A DNA stretch of 64,000 nt from Azotimanducus chitobiosivorans (GTDB taxonomy: Bacteria > Pseudomonadota > Gammaproteobacteria > Pseudomonadales > Azotimanducaceae). Below are positions 7,432 to 17,685 of the stretch, one piece after another. How positions within the stretch are numbered: the first letter of the stretch is position 1; each line of letters opens with the position of its first letter. A program made the translations under genes and the position numbers. The notes below the pieces were generated by a model. The model saw only the letters and a program-made list of their open reading frames with translations. It had not been told where the DNA came from and ran no database searches. The DNA lies in contig OZ241339.1 in the NCBI GenBank assembly GCA_965200235.1, forward strand, positions 868,001-932,000, read 5' to 3'.

Positions 7432-9174
7432 ATGAATCACACCTTGAAGGCCGGCAACGCTGCCGGTGCGATGCCATTTGAAAAATATCGACCATTCACG
7501 CCGATTGAGCTTGCGGACAGGCAGTGGCCGAACGCCATGCTCACAAAGGCGCCGCGCTGGTGCAGCGTGGACCTTCGCGATGGCAACCAAGCACTGCTCG
7601 ACCCGATGGATGTCGATGAGAAGCTTGAACTCTTTGAGCTGCTTGTCAAGATCGGGTTCGTCGAGATAGAAGTCGGCTTTCCGTCGGCGTCGCAGCCCGA
7701 TTTTGATTTTCTGCGCAAGATCATTGAAGAGGACAGGGTGCCCGATTCGGTGACGCTGCAGGTGCTCTGCCAGGCACGCGAGGAGTTGATCGACCGAACC
7801 GTCGAAGCCTTGCAGGGAGCCAAGCGCGCCATTTTCCATCTCTACAACTCGACATCGACTTTGCAGCGGCGCGTGGTCTTCGGTTTGCAGCGCGACGACA
7901 TCGAGCGACTCGCGGTCGAGGGCACCCGAATGGTACGTGAGCGGCTTGAAGGCACTTCCGACATGGACGTGACTCTCGAATATTCGCCGGAGTCCTTTAC
8001 CGCAACCGAACTTGATTTTGCGGTCAAGGTGTGTGATTCGGTGGCCGAGGCGTGGGGGGCTAGCAAGGCCAAGCCCATGATCGTCAACCTGCCGTCTACG
8101 GTCGAAATGGCGACGCCAAATGTGTATGCCGATCAAATCGAATGGTTCATCCGGCACTTTTCCGCGCGTGAGGCTGCGGTTGTGAGTCTGCATACGCACA
8201 ACGACCGAGGCACCGGCATCGCGGCGACGGAACTTGCGCTCATGGCGGGCGCCGAGCGCGTGGAAGGGACGCTCTTCGGCAATGGCGAGCGCACCGGCAA
8301 TTGCGATCTTGTCACGATGGCGATGAATCTTTTCTCGCAGGGCGTGGACCCGGAACTTGACCTTTCTGAAATGCCGTCGATCCGCCGTGCGGTGGAACGC
8401 ATCAATAAGCTGCCCGTGCATGAGCGGCACCCCTATGCGGGCGACCTTGTGTTCACCGCCTTCTCGGGATCTCATCAAGATGCCATTCGCAAAGGCATGG
8501 CGAGCGTCGACCGGTCGCGATGGGAAGTGCCGTATCTGCCCATCGACCCAAGCGATGTCGGACAGTCCTACAAGGAATCTGTGCGCGTCAATAGTCAGTC
8601 CGGCAAGGGTGGCGTTGGCTTTGTGTTGGAAGAGCATTTTGGCGTTGCGCTTGCGCGCCCCATGCTGATCGAGTTCAGTCGCCATGTGCAGAATCTGACT
8701 GAAACGCTCGACCGCGAAGTCAAGGCGCAAGAGATTTTCGCTGAGCTACTGCGCGTCTACCAAGCGACATCAACGCCTTTCGAGTTGATTGACTACGAGC
8801 TTTCCAAAGCTGCGTCCGGACCGCAGTGCTTGACGGCGCAGGTGCGTTTCGGCGAAAAAGTCAACGAATTGCGCGGCGAGGGCACGGGTCCGATTGAAGC
8901 CTTTGTCAACGCGTTTGTCGAGGCGTTCAATGAACCGCTCAACATTCTCGACTACCGCGAACTCTCGCTTTCCACGGGAAAGGACGCCGAAGCGTTGTGC
9001 ATTGTGTGCATCGACAACCCTGAACAGGACACAGGCGAGGCTGCAGATCAATGCTTTGGCATTGGCAAGAGCAGCAACACCATTTCGGCATCGCTGCTCG
9101 CAATCATCGCCGCGGCGAATCGCCGCTGGACGCACGCGACAGGCGGCGTTGCCGCGTGCGTAGAATCGGAGTAG
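7432..9174 (+). CDS. leuA: 2-isopropylmalate synthase
   Basis: This enzyme condenses acetyl-CoA with 2-oxoisovalerate, the first committed step of leucine synthesis. The 580-residue length and features fit the long LeuA form: the N-terminal catalytic TIM barrel shows the divalent-metal and substrate segment around SVDLRDGNQALLDP, and SLHTHNDRGTG in mid-barrel carries the metal-binding histidines. The linker and the C-terminal regulatory domain, which binds leucine for feedback inhibition, fill the last 150 residues. The ATG at 7432 matches the family N-terminus; the frame is open further upstream, but that part overlaps the leader. It is not followed by other leu genes. Confidence 0.95.
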   Translation: MNHTLKAGNAAGAMPFEKYRPFTPIELADRQWPNAMLTKAPRWCSVDLRDGNQALLDPMDVDEKLELFELLVKIGFVEIEVGFPSASQPDFDFLRKIIEEDRVPDSVTLQVLCQAREELIDRTVEALQGAKRAIFHLYNSTSTLQRRVVFGLQRDDIERLAVEGTRMVRERLEGTSDMDVTLEYSPESFTATELDFAVKVCDSVAEAWGASKAKPMIVNLPSTVEMATPNVYADQIEWFIRHFSAREAAVVSLHTHNDRGTGIAATELALMAGAERVEGTLFGNGERTGNCDLVTMAMNLFSQGVDPELDLSEMPSIRRAVERINKLPVHERHPYAGDLVFTAFSGSHQDAIRKGMASVDRSRWEVPYLPIDPSDVGQSYKESVRVNSQSGKGGVGFVLEEHFGVALARPMLIEFSRHVQNLTETLDREVKAQEIFAELLRVYQATSTPFELIDYELSKAASGPQCLTAQVRFGEKVNELRGEGTGPIEAFVNAFVEAFNEPLNILDYRELSLSTGKDAEALCIVCIDNPEQDTGEAADQCFGIGKSSNTISASLLAIIAAANRRWTHATGGVAACVESE

Positions 9175-9249
9175 AGTTTGCGCTCACGTGGAGAGGCGGC
9201 CTGCGAGCAGCTTGCCGGCCTAGTTGTTTGTAACCCAACGGAGTCAATC

Positions 9250-12234
9250 ATGAGGCTTGATGTTGTCTTGCGCAGGCACACTGCGCTTTCCTTGTTCGTG
9301 CTCGCTCTGCCAGGCATGGCAGTTGCGCAAAACGAAGCGTCCGAGCAGATCGAGGAGCTCGTCGTCACCGGCACCTATCTCAGTCAATCAACCGATGACT
9401 TGTCAAGCCCTGTGAGCGTCATCGACCAGCAGGATATTGCCCGCCTCGGTGCGATGGACATGAAAGATGTGCTGCATAGCCTCTCGTTCAATTCAGGCGC
9501 GCTCGGCACAAGCGCCTCGGCCTTCTACGGCGATGACAACGGCACAGGCAATGCAAGCGTGAACCTCCGCAACCTCGGAAACAGCGCAACGCTCGTGCTC
9601 GTCAATGGCAAGCGTCAAATCAACTCCGCCTATGACGATGGCGGCAGCGGCTATGTCGATATTCAAGCGCTGCTGCCGAACATTGCCTTGCAGCGGGTTG
9701 AAGTCGTCAAGGACGGGTCATCTTCACTCTACGGCTCGGATGCCATTGCCGGCGTGGTGAACTTCATCACCCGGGACGATGCCGGGTTTGATCTGCAGCT
9801 CGACTACAGCGTTGACGATGAGTCCGGCGAGCAGGAAGATCAGCTCCTCGCATTTCGCTATGGGCACGATACCGGCAAGGGCACGGTCTCCGTTGCGGCA
9901 AGCTATCTCGACCGCGGCGAACTCAACATAGGCGATCGCTACGACACCTTTGGGCGATCAGGACTGTCAACTTTTGGTCAGCCAGGTCGCCATCAAGCGC
10001 TCGCGCTGCCCGAGTCGCTACCGAGCCACTTTTCGCCGACAGGCGGAGACCCGTCCACGGCCTTGGGATCGAAAGCAGATCTTGACTGCAATCTCGCTGC
10101 CGCCGCCGACGGGCCGATGGGCACCCTCGGCGAGATTCCAGGCGGAATCTGCGTCTACGACTTCTCCAGCTTTTTTGCGCTTGTGAGGGAGGAAACGCAT
10201 GCCAAACTGCGACTTGACGGCACTCATACTGTGAATGATGCGTTGGAGACCTACGGCAGCTTCACCTATTCGGAAAGCGAGTCCTCGCGCAATAACTCGC
10301 TCTATCCTGATGTCAACTTTGCGATCATTCAACCCTACAACTTTGGCCTTGAGCTTGATGCGGCGCGAAGAGGGTTTGCGCCAGTCCCTCATCTCGCGCT
10401 GCAGCGACTGATGGGCGGCACGGTCGCATCGAGCGACGAAGAGCGCCCTATCAGCACCATCTCAACAGTTGAGCGTGAAACGTCGAATTTTGTCATCGGC
10501 GCGACCTATGATTTTGATCTTGAGGGGCGTCCGTGGACACTCGATGCAAGTGTGAGTGTCGCCGACTTCGAGAGCTTCACTCGGAACCCATCTGACAGCC
10601 TCACGTCGCGTGTCAATGCCGCCTACGATGGCTACGGCGGCGCATCGTGCGACCGAGCGAGCGGGCGTGGCTCGGGCAACCTTGGCACCGGCGACTGCTA
10701 CTTCTACAACAGCTTCCAAACGAGCCGCTACGACCCGGTGACCGGCGCGTTGTGGAACACCGATGACAATTCACCCTGGGCGGCAGACACGAGCTTGACG
10801 GTTGCCGAGGCCGCGCGGAAATATATGAATCCAACCGAGCTCCTTGAGTGGATGCAAGGGCTGATTCTTATTGACTCAGAAATTGAGCATAGCGTCTTTG
10901 ACCTTGTACTCGCAGGCGATGCGATGGATATGCAGTACGGCTCGCTCGGTCTCGCTGTGGGCTTTCAATACCGCGAGGAAGAAACTACCGTCGATAACGG
11001 CGACGAACTCAACGCGAATAACTTCAAATTTGTGTACGGCGCGGCAGATTGGGTCAATAAATCCTCGTCATATGCTGTGTTCGTCGAGGCGCAGGCGCCG
11101 ATTTTAAGCTGGGTCAACGTCAACCTTTCAGGTCGCTACGAATCCTACGATGAGCTCGATGCGGAGACCTTTGACCCGAAGCTCGGGGTGGTGGCACAAC
11201 CTTCTGACGAGATTACGCTGCGGGCGTCGATCGGCACTTCGTATCGCGTTGGTTCGCTGCTGCAGACCGGCGGCAGCCAAACGACGCTCCGTAATTCCAC
11301 TGACGCCTTTTCGGGCACCGGAGGTCTTGCATTTCGCCCAACAATCACCGACGGGAATCCTGCGCTCGACCCCGAAGAGTCCACCGCGTTCAATCTCGGT
11401 ATCGTCTGGACGCCGCTCGGCATGTTGGACGGACTGCGCATTGCGGCTGATTACTACAGCTACGAGTATGAGAACTTGATTGCTCGCGAAGGCCACCAAT
11501 ACCTGATTAATCTGGACAACTCGCTGAGATGTCCGAATGGCAACAATAGCGACCCTGCGGCCGGGCCGCTCTGTGGAACTTCTGATCAGGACGGCAACGG
11601 CGCTGATGAGGTCTACAGCGTTGGCGCAGGCATTCCTAACAAGGTGATCCGCGCGGCGAACGGCAGTCTTCTGCGAACGCAAGCTTCCTACTTCAACGCG
11701 CCGTCTCTGGAAACCTCTGGGATTGATCTAGAAGCTTCCTATTCATGGGAGATGGGCAGCCTTGGCATGCTTTCCACCCAGCTCGGCCTGAGCTACACCC
11801 TCGACTACGACATCACACTCGAAAATGGCACGCGCATTGACGGCGTCGGTTCGAGAAACCAAGGCAATGCGATCGGCCGTCCACTGCCGCAGTACAAAGC
11901 GAATCTCGTGCTCGGCTGGCTGCGTGGCGGGCATTCGGCATTCGTCACAGTGCGTCATGTGGACGAGTATGAGGACGATGTGCCGCAGAGCGCGCTGCGC
12001 GGCGCATATATCGGGTTTGCCGAGACCATCGAGTCCATGACGACCATCGACGTGCAGTACGAGCTTGACCTGCCGGTGCCGGGGATGGAATCCGCATCAT
12101 CGGCATTGACCTTGGGCGCGAAGAACATCGCTAACGAAGAGCCGCCGCTCGTCAATGTGGACGGCGCCTACGACTACTATACGCATGACCCGCGCGGACG
12201 CATCTGGTATGCGAGGTACAGTATTCAGCTGTAG
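9250..12234 (+). CDS. TonB-dependent outer-membrane receptor
   Basis: A 994-residue receptor with a signal peptide cleaved after AVA near residue 26. A TonB-box-like IEELVVTGTY comes next, followed by a plug domain (NLRNLGNSATLVLVNG, YGSDAIAGVVNFIT) and a large beta barrel ending in the aromatic C-terminal strand WYARYSIQL. It imports a bulky substrate across the outer membrane using energy from a TonB complex such as the one at 39-42 kb. The long barrel and absence of siderophore-specific signatures fit receptors for carbohydrates, peptides or other organics. The start is chosen for GGAG 7 nt upstream of ATG 9250. It appears monocistronic, with a hairpin after the stop. Confidence 0.92.
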   Translation: MRLDVVLRRHTALSLFVLALPGMAVAQNEASEQIEELVVTGTYLSQSTDDLSSPVSVIDQQDIARLGAMDMKDVLHSLSFNSGALGTSASAFYGDDNGTGNASVNLRNLGNSATLVLVNGKRQINSAYDDGGSGYVDIQALLPNIALQRVEVVKDGSSSLYGSDAIAGVVNFITRDDAGFDLQLDYSVDDESGEQEDQLLAFRYGHDTGKGTVSVAASYLDRGELNIGDRYDTFGRSGLSTFGQPGRHQALALPESLPSHFSPTGGDPSTALGSKADLDCNLAAAADGPMGTLGEIPGGICVYDFSSFFALVREETHAKLRLDGTHTVNDALETYGSFTYSESESSRNNSLYPDVNFAIIQPYNFGLELDAARRGFAPVPHLALQRLMGGTVASSDEERPISTISTVERETSNFVIGATYDFDLEGRPWTLDASVSVADFESFTRNPSDSLTSRVNAAYDGYGGASCDRASGRGSGNLGTGDCYFYNSFQTSRYDPVTGALWNTDDNSPWAADTSLTVAEAARKYMNPTELLEWMQGLILIDSEIEHSVFDLVLAGDAMDMQYGSLGLAVGFQYREEETTVDNGDELNANNFKFVYGAADWVNKSSSYAVFVEAQAPILSWVNVNLSGRYESYDELDAETFDPKLGVVAQPSDEITLRASIGTSYRVGSLLQTGGSQTTLRNSTDAFSGTGGLAFRPTITDGNPALDPEESTAFNLGIVWTPLGMLDGLRIAADYYSYEYENLIAREGHQYLINLDNSLRCPNGNNSDPAAGPLCGTSDQDGNGADEVYSVGAGIPNKVIRAANGSLLRTQASYFNAPSLETSGIDLEASYSWEMGSLGMLSTQLGLSYTLDYDITLENGTRIDGVGSRNQGNAIGRPLPQYKANLVLGWLRGGHSAFVTVRHVDEYEDDVPQSALRGAYIGFAETIESMTTIDVQYELDLPVPGMESASSALTLGAKNIANEEPPLVNVDGAYDYYTHDPRGRIWYARYSIQL

Positions 12235-12256
12235 TCATGCACGAGCAAAGCGACGT

Positions 12257-12288
12257 GTGAGCGGGGAACAGGGTACGCCGCCGCTCAC
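12257..12288. terminator. Hairpin after the TonB-dependent receptor gene
   Basis: GTGAGCGG pairs with CCGCTCAC over a 16-nt loop in the short gap before the ABC transporter operon. There is no strong T-run, so this is a possible transcript end rather than a clear intrinsic terminator. Confidence 0.35.
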
Positions 12289-12324
12289 TGTTACACTGCC
12301 GCATCCAAATTGCCCGGCACATTC

Positions 12325-13203
12325 ATGGACGGCGCCCAGTTCCTGCAAGTTCTTATCGTCGGCCTGTCGCAAGGATGCGTCTACGGGTTGATCGCGCTTG
12401 GCTTTGTGCTGATCTACAAGGCCACCGAGGTCGTCAATTTCGCGCAGGGCGATCTCATGATGATCGGCATGTTCGTTGCCTTCACCTTCTTGAATGTGCT
12501 GGGCATGCCCTATTGGCTCGGTCTGGTCTGCACGTGCGCGAGCATGGCGCTCATCGGCGCGCTTTTGGAACGTGCGCTCATCAGACCGATGATTGGCGAA
12601 CCCACCTTCGCGGTGCTCATGCTCACCGTCGGCCTCGGGTTCATTCTGCGCAGCTTTGCAAGTAGTGTTTGGGGTGCCGATCCCAAGGCCATTCACAACC
12701 CTTTTAGCGGCGAAGTCTTGACCTTTGGCGATGTGTCACTCGGCTTTGAGAACCTTGCGGTCATGGTCGGCACAGCCATGTTGTGCATCGCACTCGGCCT
12801 CTACTTTCGCTACGCGCGCATTGGTGTGTCCATGCAGGCCGCATCGCAAAACCAGCTCGCTGCGGTGCTCGTTGGCATTTCGGTCAATCGCATCACGTCG
12901 CTGGCATGGGCCTTGTCCGCGGGCATCGCCGGCTTCGCAGGTGTCATGCTTGCGCCAGTGAGCCTCATCGATCCGCAAGTCGGGTTCATTGGCATCAAAG
13001 CCTTCGCGGCGGCGATCATCGGTGGTCTTGGCAGCTTGCCTGGCGCGCTCATTGCCGGCATCGCCATTGGCGTCATCGAGCAATTCGCGCAAATTGCCTT
13101 GCCAACCGGCTTGGCGACGGCAAGCCCGTATCTTGTCATGCTCATCATGCTGATCGTGCGCCCAAGCGGATTGTTCGCCAGCGTTCAGCGCAAGAAGGTG
13201 TGA
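12325..13203 (+). CDS. LivH-type ABC transporter permease
   Basis: This 292-residue inner-membrane permease has about eight hydrophobic helices and the hallmark of the branched-chain amino acid (HAAT) permease family in the segment FAQGDLMM. It forms the translocation channel with the LivM-type permease 1 bp downstream. The ATG at 12325 is preferred over a TTG 15 nt upstream because it matches where family members begin. It heads a six-gene run of permeases, ATPases, CoA ligase and binding protein. That arrangement is common for importers of aromatic or aliphatic acids as well as for amino acids, so the substrate is left open. Confidence 0.9.
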   Translation: MDGAQFLQVLIVGLSQGCVYGLIALGFVLIYKATEVVNFAQGDLMMIGMFVAFTFLNVLGMPYWLGLVCTCASMALIGALLERALIRPMIGEPTFAVLMLTVGLGFILRSFASSVWGADPKAIHNPFSGEVLTFGDVSLGFENLAVMVGTAMLCIALGLYFRYARIGVSMQAASQNQLAAVLVGISVNRITSLAWALSAGIAGFAGVMLAPVSLIDPQVGFIGIKAFAAAIIGGLGSLPGALIAGIAIGVIEQFAQIALPTGLATASPYLVMLIMLIVRPSGLFASVQRKKV

Positions 13204-13204
13204 C

Positions 13205-14281
13205 GTGCGATTCCTATTCCGCACAAGTCACAGCATCGACCTTGCGCTCTTTCAGCATTCCGGGCATGTGCTCTGGTACGGCCTGCTGGCCGCTCTGCTG
13301 CTCGCGGCGCCGCTCGTGCTCGACCCCTTTTATCTCGGTGAGCTCGCGCAAGTCTTCATCTATGCCATCGCTGGCGTCGGCCTCATGCTGCTCGTTGGCT
13401 ATACGGGAATGGTCAGCCTCGGACATGCAGCGTTTCTCGCGATTGGCGCCTACGCGCATGCGAGATTCATGACCTGGGGCGTGCCCTTCCTGCCGTCACT
13501 ACTCTGCGCGGCGCTCTTCACCGGGTTTGTTTCCATGCTTGTCGGGCTGCCGGTGCTGCGCATGACTGGCGTCTATCTGGCGATTGCCACGCTCGCGCTC
13601 GCCGAGATCGTCGAACAGGTGCTCACGCATTGGACGAGCGTCACCGGCGGCTTTCGTGGCATGAGGGTGCCCGACGCCGAGATATTTGGCATGGTGCTCG
13701 ACGCTCCGCGCCCGTTCTTCTACGTCTGCCTCGCGGTGCTCGTGGCATCCATGTTCGCGGCGCTGAATATTCTGCGTAGTCCAACGGGGCGAGCGCTTGT
13801 GGCGGTCCGCGATTCGGAAACAAGCGCGGTCAGCATGGGCATCTCGCTCGTGCGCACAAAAACGCTCGCCTTTACGCTCTCAGGCATGTTCACGGGATTG
13901 GCGGGCGCGCTGTTTGCGCACCGCATCGGACATCTCGCGCCTGATGCGTTCACCTTGATCACCTCCATACAACTCTTGTTGATGGTCGTGGTCGGTGGGC
14001 TCGGCTCGATACATGGCGTCATTTTCGGCGCTATCTTCATCGGGCTGCTGCCACAAGGTATTGCGCTCGCTCGCGACGTCCTGCCGCAAGGGGTCGCCAA
14101 TCTGCCCGGTATCGAACCAGCCGTGTTCGGCGCAATCCTGATCGCGTTTCTTATACTCGAACCGGATGGCATCTACGGGCGATGGCTCAAGATACGGCGC
14201 TATTTTGAGGAGTTCCCGCTCTATCGAAAAGACACGTTCAAGCGCCAACAGCGCTTTTTAACGACCGAGCGCTTGCAATGA
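13205..14281 (+). CDS. LivM-type ABC transporter permease
   Basis: The second permease of the importer, 358 residues with about ten predicted helices. The LivM family segments GYTGMVSLGHAAF near residue 63 and the cytoplasmic coupling loop around RSPTGRALVAVRDSE near residue 196 are visible. It starts with GTG one base after the stop of the LivH-type gene and ends in an ATGA overlap with the first ATPase. A 25-residue charged tail follows the last helix. Confidence 0.9.
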   Translation: MRFLFRTSHSIDLALFQHSGHVLWYGLLAALLLAAPLVLDPFYLGELAQVFIYAIAGVGLMLLVGYTGMVSLGHAAFLAIGAYAHARFMTWGVPFLPSLLCAALFTGFVSMLVGLPVLRMTGVYLAIATLALAEIVEQVLTHWTSVTGGFRGMRVPDAEIFGMVLDAPRPFFYVCLAVLVASMFAALNILRSPTGRALVAVRDSETSAVSMGISLVRTKTLAFTLSGMFTGLAGALFAHRIGHLAPDAFTLITSIQLLLMVVVGGLGSIHGVIFGAIFIGLLPQGIALARDVLPQGVANLPGIEPAVFGAILIAFLILEPDGIYGRWLKIRRYFEEFPLYRKDTFKRQQRFLTTERLQ

Positions 14282-15045
14282 GTCTCCTGAAAGCACGCAG
14301 TCTTGTCCTCAGCTTTGGTGGCGTGCAAGCCATCAAGGATGTTTCGTTCGAGGTCTCTGAGGGCGAGGTGTTCAGCATTATCGGGCCGAATGGCGCTGGC
14401 AAGACATCGATCTTCAATGCCATCAGTCGCTTCTATGATCTGGATTCAGGGCGTATTGAATTTCAAGGGCGCGACATCACAGAAGCGAAGGATTACACGA
14501 TTGCGGCGCTTGGCATCGCGCGAACGTTTCAGAACTGTGAACTGTTCGAAAACGAGAGCGTGCTCAAGAACTTGATGATTGCGAGCGATGTGCACCGTCA
14601 ATCGAATGTGCTGCGAGACATGCTGTTCCTGCCAAGCGTTCGACGCCAAGAGCTAGCCGCGCGCGAGCACATTGAAGAGATCATCGATCTGCTTGACTTG
14701 CAAGCCTACCGGTATGAAGTGATCGCGAGCTTGCCGTTTGGCGTGCGCAAAATGGTTGAGATTGCGCGCGGCCTGTGCCTGCGCCCACAGCTGATTTTGC
14801 TTGACGAGCCGTCGTCCGGCCTCAATCCGGAGGAGACCGAAGACCTTGTCTTCTGGATCGAGGATATCAATCGCGAACTCGGCATGACCGTACTTATGGT
14901 CGAGCACGATATGCGACTTGTTGGCGAAGTCTCGCACCGAGTCATGGCCATGAACGAAGGCGAGGTGCTGACCACGGGCAGCTTTGACGAGGTGCGCAGC
15001 CACCCGACCGTGCTCGAAGCCTATCTTGGAGGCGAGCATGGCTGA
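14278..15045 (+). CDS. LivG-type ABC transporter ATPase
   Basis: A 255-residue cytoplasmic ATPase with Walker A GPNGAGKTS near residue 38, a Walker B ending LILLDEPSSGL and the switch His in VEHDM. The signature motif is degenerate: LPFGVRKMVEIARGL replaces the usual LSGGQ-type sequence, as is common among LivG proteins, which often read L-x-Y-G-x-x-R. It pairs with the LivF-type ATPase downstream, whose start lies inside its last 8 nt. Confidence 0.92.
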   Translation: MSLLKARSLVLSFGGVQAIKDVSFEVSEGEVFSIIGPNGAGKTSIFNAISRFYDLDSGRIEFQGRDITEAKDYTIAALGIARTFQNCELFENESVLKNLMIASDVHRQSNVLRDMLFLPSVRRQELAAREHIEEIIDLLDLQAYRYEVIASLPFGVRKMVEIARGLCLRPQLILLDEPSSGLNPEETEDLVFWIEDINRELGMTVLMVEHDMRLVGEVSHRVMAMNEGEVLTTGSFDEVRSHPTVLEAYLGGEHG

Positions 15046-15805
15046 TCTCCTACGTGTGCAGAATGTTGAGACGTTCTATGGACCGATCATGGCGCTCAGA
15101 GGCGTCAGCATGAAGGTTCGCGAGGGACAGGTACTTGCGCTCCTCGGCGCCAATGGCGCGGGCAAGTCCACGTTGCTGAAGACCATCAGCGGCACCATGG
15201 TGCCGGAGAAAGGGCGTGTTGAGTTTCAGGGCGAGTCGATTGAAGGCACGCCGCCGCATCAGGTGGCCCGCCTCGGAATTGCGCAAGTGCCTGAAGGCCG
15301 GGAAGTATTTCCGCTCTTGACCACCGAACAGAATCTGCATATGGGCGGCTATCGGCGGACGCGCGCGGAAGTCGCTGAATCATTGCAGCGCGTCTTTGCG
15401 CTGTTCCCGGCTCTGTATGCGAAGCGAACGAGCCAGGCAGGCTATCTCTCTGGCGGGCAGCAGCAAATGCTCGCCATTGGTCGGGCGATGATGTCTTCGC
15501 CGCGCCTGATGCTGCTTGACGAACCATCGCTTGGCCTCTCGCCGCAACTCGTCGGTGAAATTGCCGAAACCATTATCAAGCTGAATCGCGAGGAAGGCGT
15601 CACCATCATGCTCGTTGAGCAGAACGCGCGCATGGCGCTTGATGTCGCCGACTATGGCTATGTGCTTGAAAACGGTCGTATTGTCATGGAGGACACATCA
15701 TCGAGCCTGCGCGATGCGACCGACATCAAGGAGTTCTACCTTGGCATGAAAGAGCAGGGCGTGCGCGGTCGGCGTCGCTGGAAGCAGCGCAAGACTTGGC
15801 GGTGA
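15038..15805 (+). CDS. LivF-type ABC transporter ATPase
   Basis: The second ATPase subunit, 255 residues, with Walker A GANGAGKST, a canonical signature LSGGQQQMLAIGRAM and Walker B LMLLDEPSLGLSP. The ATG at 15038 overlaps the end of the LivG-type gene, with GGAGG just upstream inside that gene, so translation is coupled. The C-terminal extension of about 20 residues is basic. Its stop overlaps the GTG start of the CoA ligase gene. Confidence 0.92.
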   Translation: MADLLRVQNVETFYGPIMALRGVSMKVREGQVLALLGANGAGKSTLLKTISGTMVPEKGRVEFQGESIEGTPPHQVARLGIAQVPEGREVFPLLTTEQNLHMGGYRRTRAEVAESLQRVFALFPALYAKRTSQAGYLSGGQQQMLAIGRAMMSSPRLMLLDEPSLGLSPQLVGEIAETIIKLNREEGVTIMLVEQNARMALDVADYGYVLENGRIVMEDTSSSLRDATDIKEFYLGMKEQGVRGRRRWKQRKTWR

Positions 15806-17643
15806 GCGAAGTGCAGACATTTCGCACTGTCAGCACTGTCAGCATTGAAGGCTGCGATACGGTCGCCGCACTCTTTTGGAAGCGCGCCCGCGAAGATTCT
15901 GAGCGCCTTGCTTTTCGAGAAAAGGACTTCGGGGTGTGGAACCCGGTGACCTGGGGCGAGTATGGCGAGCGAGCGCGACTCGTCGGCCTAGGATTGATGG
16001 CGCTTGGTATGAAGGCTGGTGATGTTTGTTCAATCGCAGCGGAAGTGCGCGCTGAATGGCTCTACGCCGATCAAGGCATCAATTGCGCAGGCGGCGTCAC
16101 CAATGGCGTCTACCCCACCGATTCGGCGTCGCAAGTCGAGTATCTGATCAATGACAGCGGCACGCGCTTCTACTTTGCCGAGGACGAGGAGCAGCTCGAC
16201 AAGGTGCTCGCCGTACGCGAACGAACGCCAAGCCTTGTGTGCGTCATCATTATGGATACGGAAGGGCTTCGCGACCTGGACGACCCAGCTTGCCTCAGTT
16301 TTGAACGGCTCCTCGCGCTCGGCCGCAGTGCTGAAGAGGAAAAAAAGGCGGAATGGCTGCAGCGCGCTTCGGCCATCAAGCCCGATGATCTCATGGTGCT
16401 CACCTACACATCGGGGACAACAGGCCCGCCCAAGGGCGCCATGCTCACGCAGCGCAATATGCTGTTTCAAATGCAGGTCTTGCAGAGCACATATCAGGTG
16501 CGCAGCACCGATGAGCAGGTCGGCTTTCTGCCATTCGCGCACGTGGCGGGTCGCATGCTCTACATCTCGCTCACAATCGCCAGCCGCTCAGTCGTCAATC
16601 TCGTTGAAAATGGTGAAACGTTCGCCGAGGATTTACAAGAAGTCGCACCGAGCATTCACTTTGCGGTGCCGAGGGTATGGGAGAAGCAGTACTCGACCGT
16701 CTCAATCAAGCTGAAAGATGCCACAAAGCTCGGGCAGCTGGCTTACGATTGGGCGCTCGGACTTGGGGAACGCGTGGCGAGGTGTCGGATGCAAGGTGAG
16801 AGACCTGCGATCGCGCTGCGTGCTTTGCACTGGGTAGCTGACCGCCTCGTGTTACGAAATGTTCGGCGAGCGCTCGGCATCGACAATGCCCGCTGGCTGT
16901 TGACGGCTGCCGCGCCGATCGCACCGGATCTCATCAAGTGGTTCTGGGCGCTTGGCAGGCCCATGCTTGAAGCGTACGGTCAGACTGAGTGCTCTGGGCT
17001 CGCCACTGCCAATTCCGCTGGTGATCATCGCATCGGCAGCATCGGCAAAGCCTGCGAAGGCGTGGACGTGAAGCTCTCCAAGGACAACGAGATCCTCATC
17101 CGCAGTCCGGGCGTCGTCAAAGGCTATTGGAACAAGCCGGAAAAAACCGTCGAGACCATTGTCAATGGCTGGCTGCACACGGGCGATGTCGGCCGCGTCG
17201 ATGACGATGGTTATTTCTACATTGTTGATCGCATGAAAGACATCATCATCACCGCAGGCGGCAAAAACATCACGCCGAGCGAGATCGAAAATCAGCTCAA
17301 GTTTTCGCCCTATGTGTCCGATGCGGTGGTCGTCGGCGACAAGCGGGCATACCTGACAGCGCTCATCATGATCGATCAGGAGAACGTCACCAAGTATGCG
17401 CAGGATTTGTCGGTGCCCTTCACCAATTACACGAGCCTTTGCCACACCAACGAGGTTGAGTCATTGATTGGCGGCGAGATCGAGCGCGTCAACGGCCTCT
17501 TTGCGCGTGTCGAGACTATCAAGAAGTTCCGGCTTATCGACCAGTTGCTCGACCCCGAAGATGACGAATTGACGCCAACGATGAAGCTCAAACGCAAGGT
17601 GGTCAACGAGAAGTACGCGGCGCTTATCGAAAGCATGTACTAA
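15802..17643 (+). CDS. AMP-dependent acyl-CoA synthetase (long-chain type)
   Basis: This 613-residue ligase activates a carboxylic acid with ATP to an acyl-adenylate and then to the CoA thioester. The P-loop YTSGTTGPPKG is near residue 204, the A5 motif YGQTECSG near 392, and the A8 hinge region GWLHTGDVGRVDDDG near 455. The length and the insertion in the C-terminal part match the FadD15/ACSBG-like long-chain group. It begins at a GTG overlapping the stop of the LivF-type gene (a TTG 6 nt upstream is an alternative). Its position between transporter ATPase and binding protein suggests it traps the imported acid as a CoA ester; this is inference. Confidence 0.9.
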   Translation: MSEVQTFRTVSTVSIEGCDTVAALFWKRAREDSERLAFREKDFGVWNPVTWGEYGERARLVGLGLMALGMKAGDVCSIAAEVRAEWLYADQGINCAGGVTNGVYPTDSASQVEYLINDSGTRFYFAEDEEQLDKVLAVRERTPSLVCVIIMDTEGLRDLDDPACLSFERLLALGRSAEEEKKAEWLQRASAIKPDDLMVLTYTSGTTGPPKGAMLTQRNMLFQMQVLQSTYQVRSTDEQVGFLPFAHVAGRMLYISLTIASRSVVNLVENGETFAEDLQEVAPSIHFAVPRVWEKQYSTVSIKLKDATKLGQLAYDWALGLGERVARCRMQGERPAIALRALHWVADRLVLRNVRRALGIDNARWLLTAAAPIAPDLIKWFWALGRPMLEAYGQTECSGLATANSAGDHRIGSIGKACEGVDVKLSKDNEILIRSPGVVKGYWNKPEKTVETIVNGWLHTGDVGRVDDDGYFYIVDRMKDIIITAGGKNITPSEIENQLKFSPYVSDAVVVGDKRAYLTALIMIDQENVTKYAQDLSVPFTNYTSLCHTNEVESLIGGEIERVNGLFARVETIKKFRLIDQLLDPEDDELTPTMKLKRKVVNEKYAALIESMY

Positions 17644-17685
17644 GCGGAAGGGAGATAATGCGCTCAGACACTGTGGAGAAATAGA

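Noticed and set aside
7279..8730. A 483-codon frame antisense to leuA
   Set aside because: It is a shadow of leuA; the sense strand encodes a full-length, clearly conserved enzyme.
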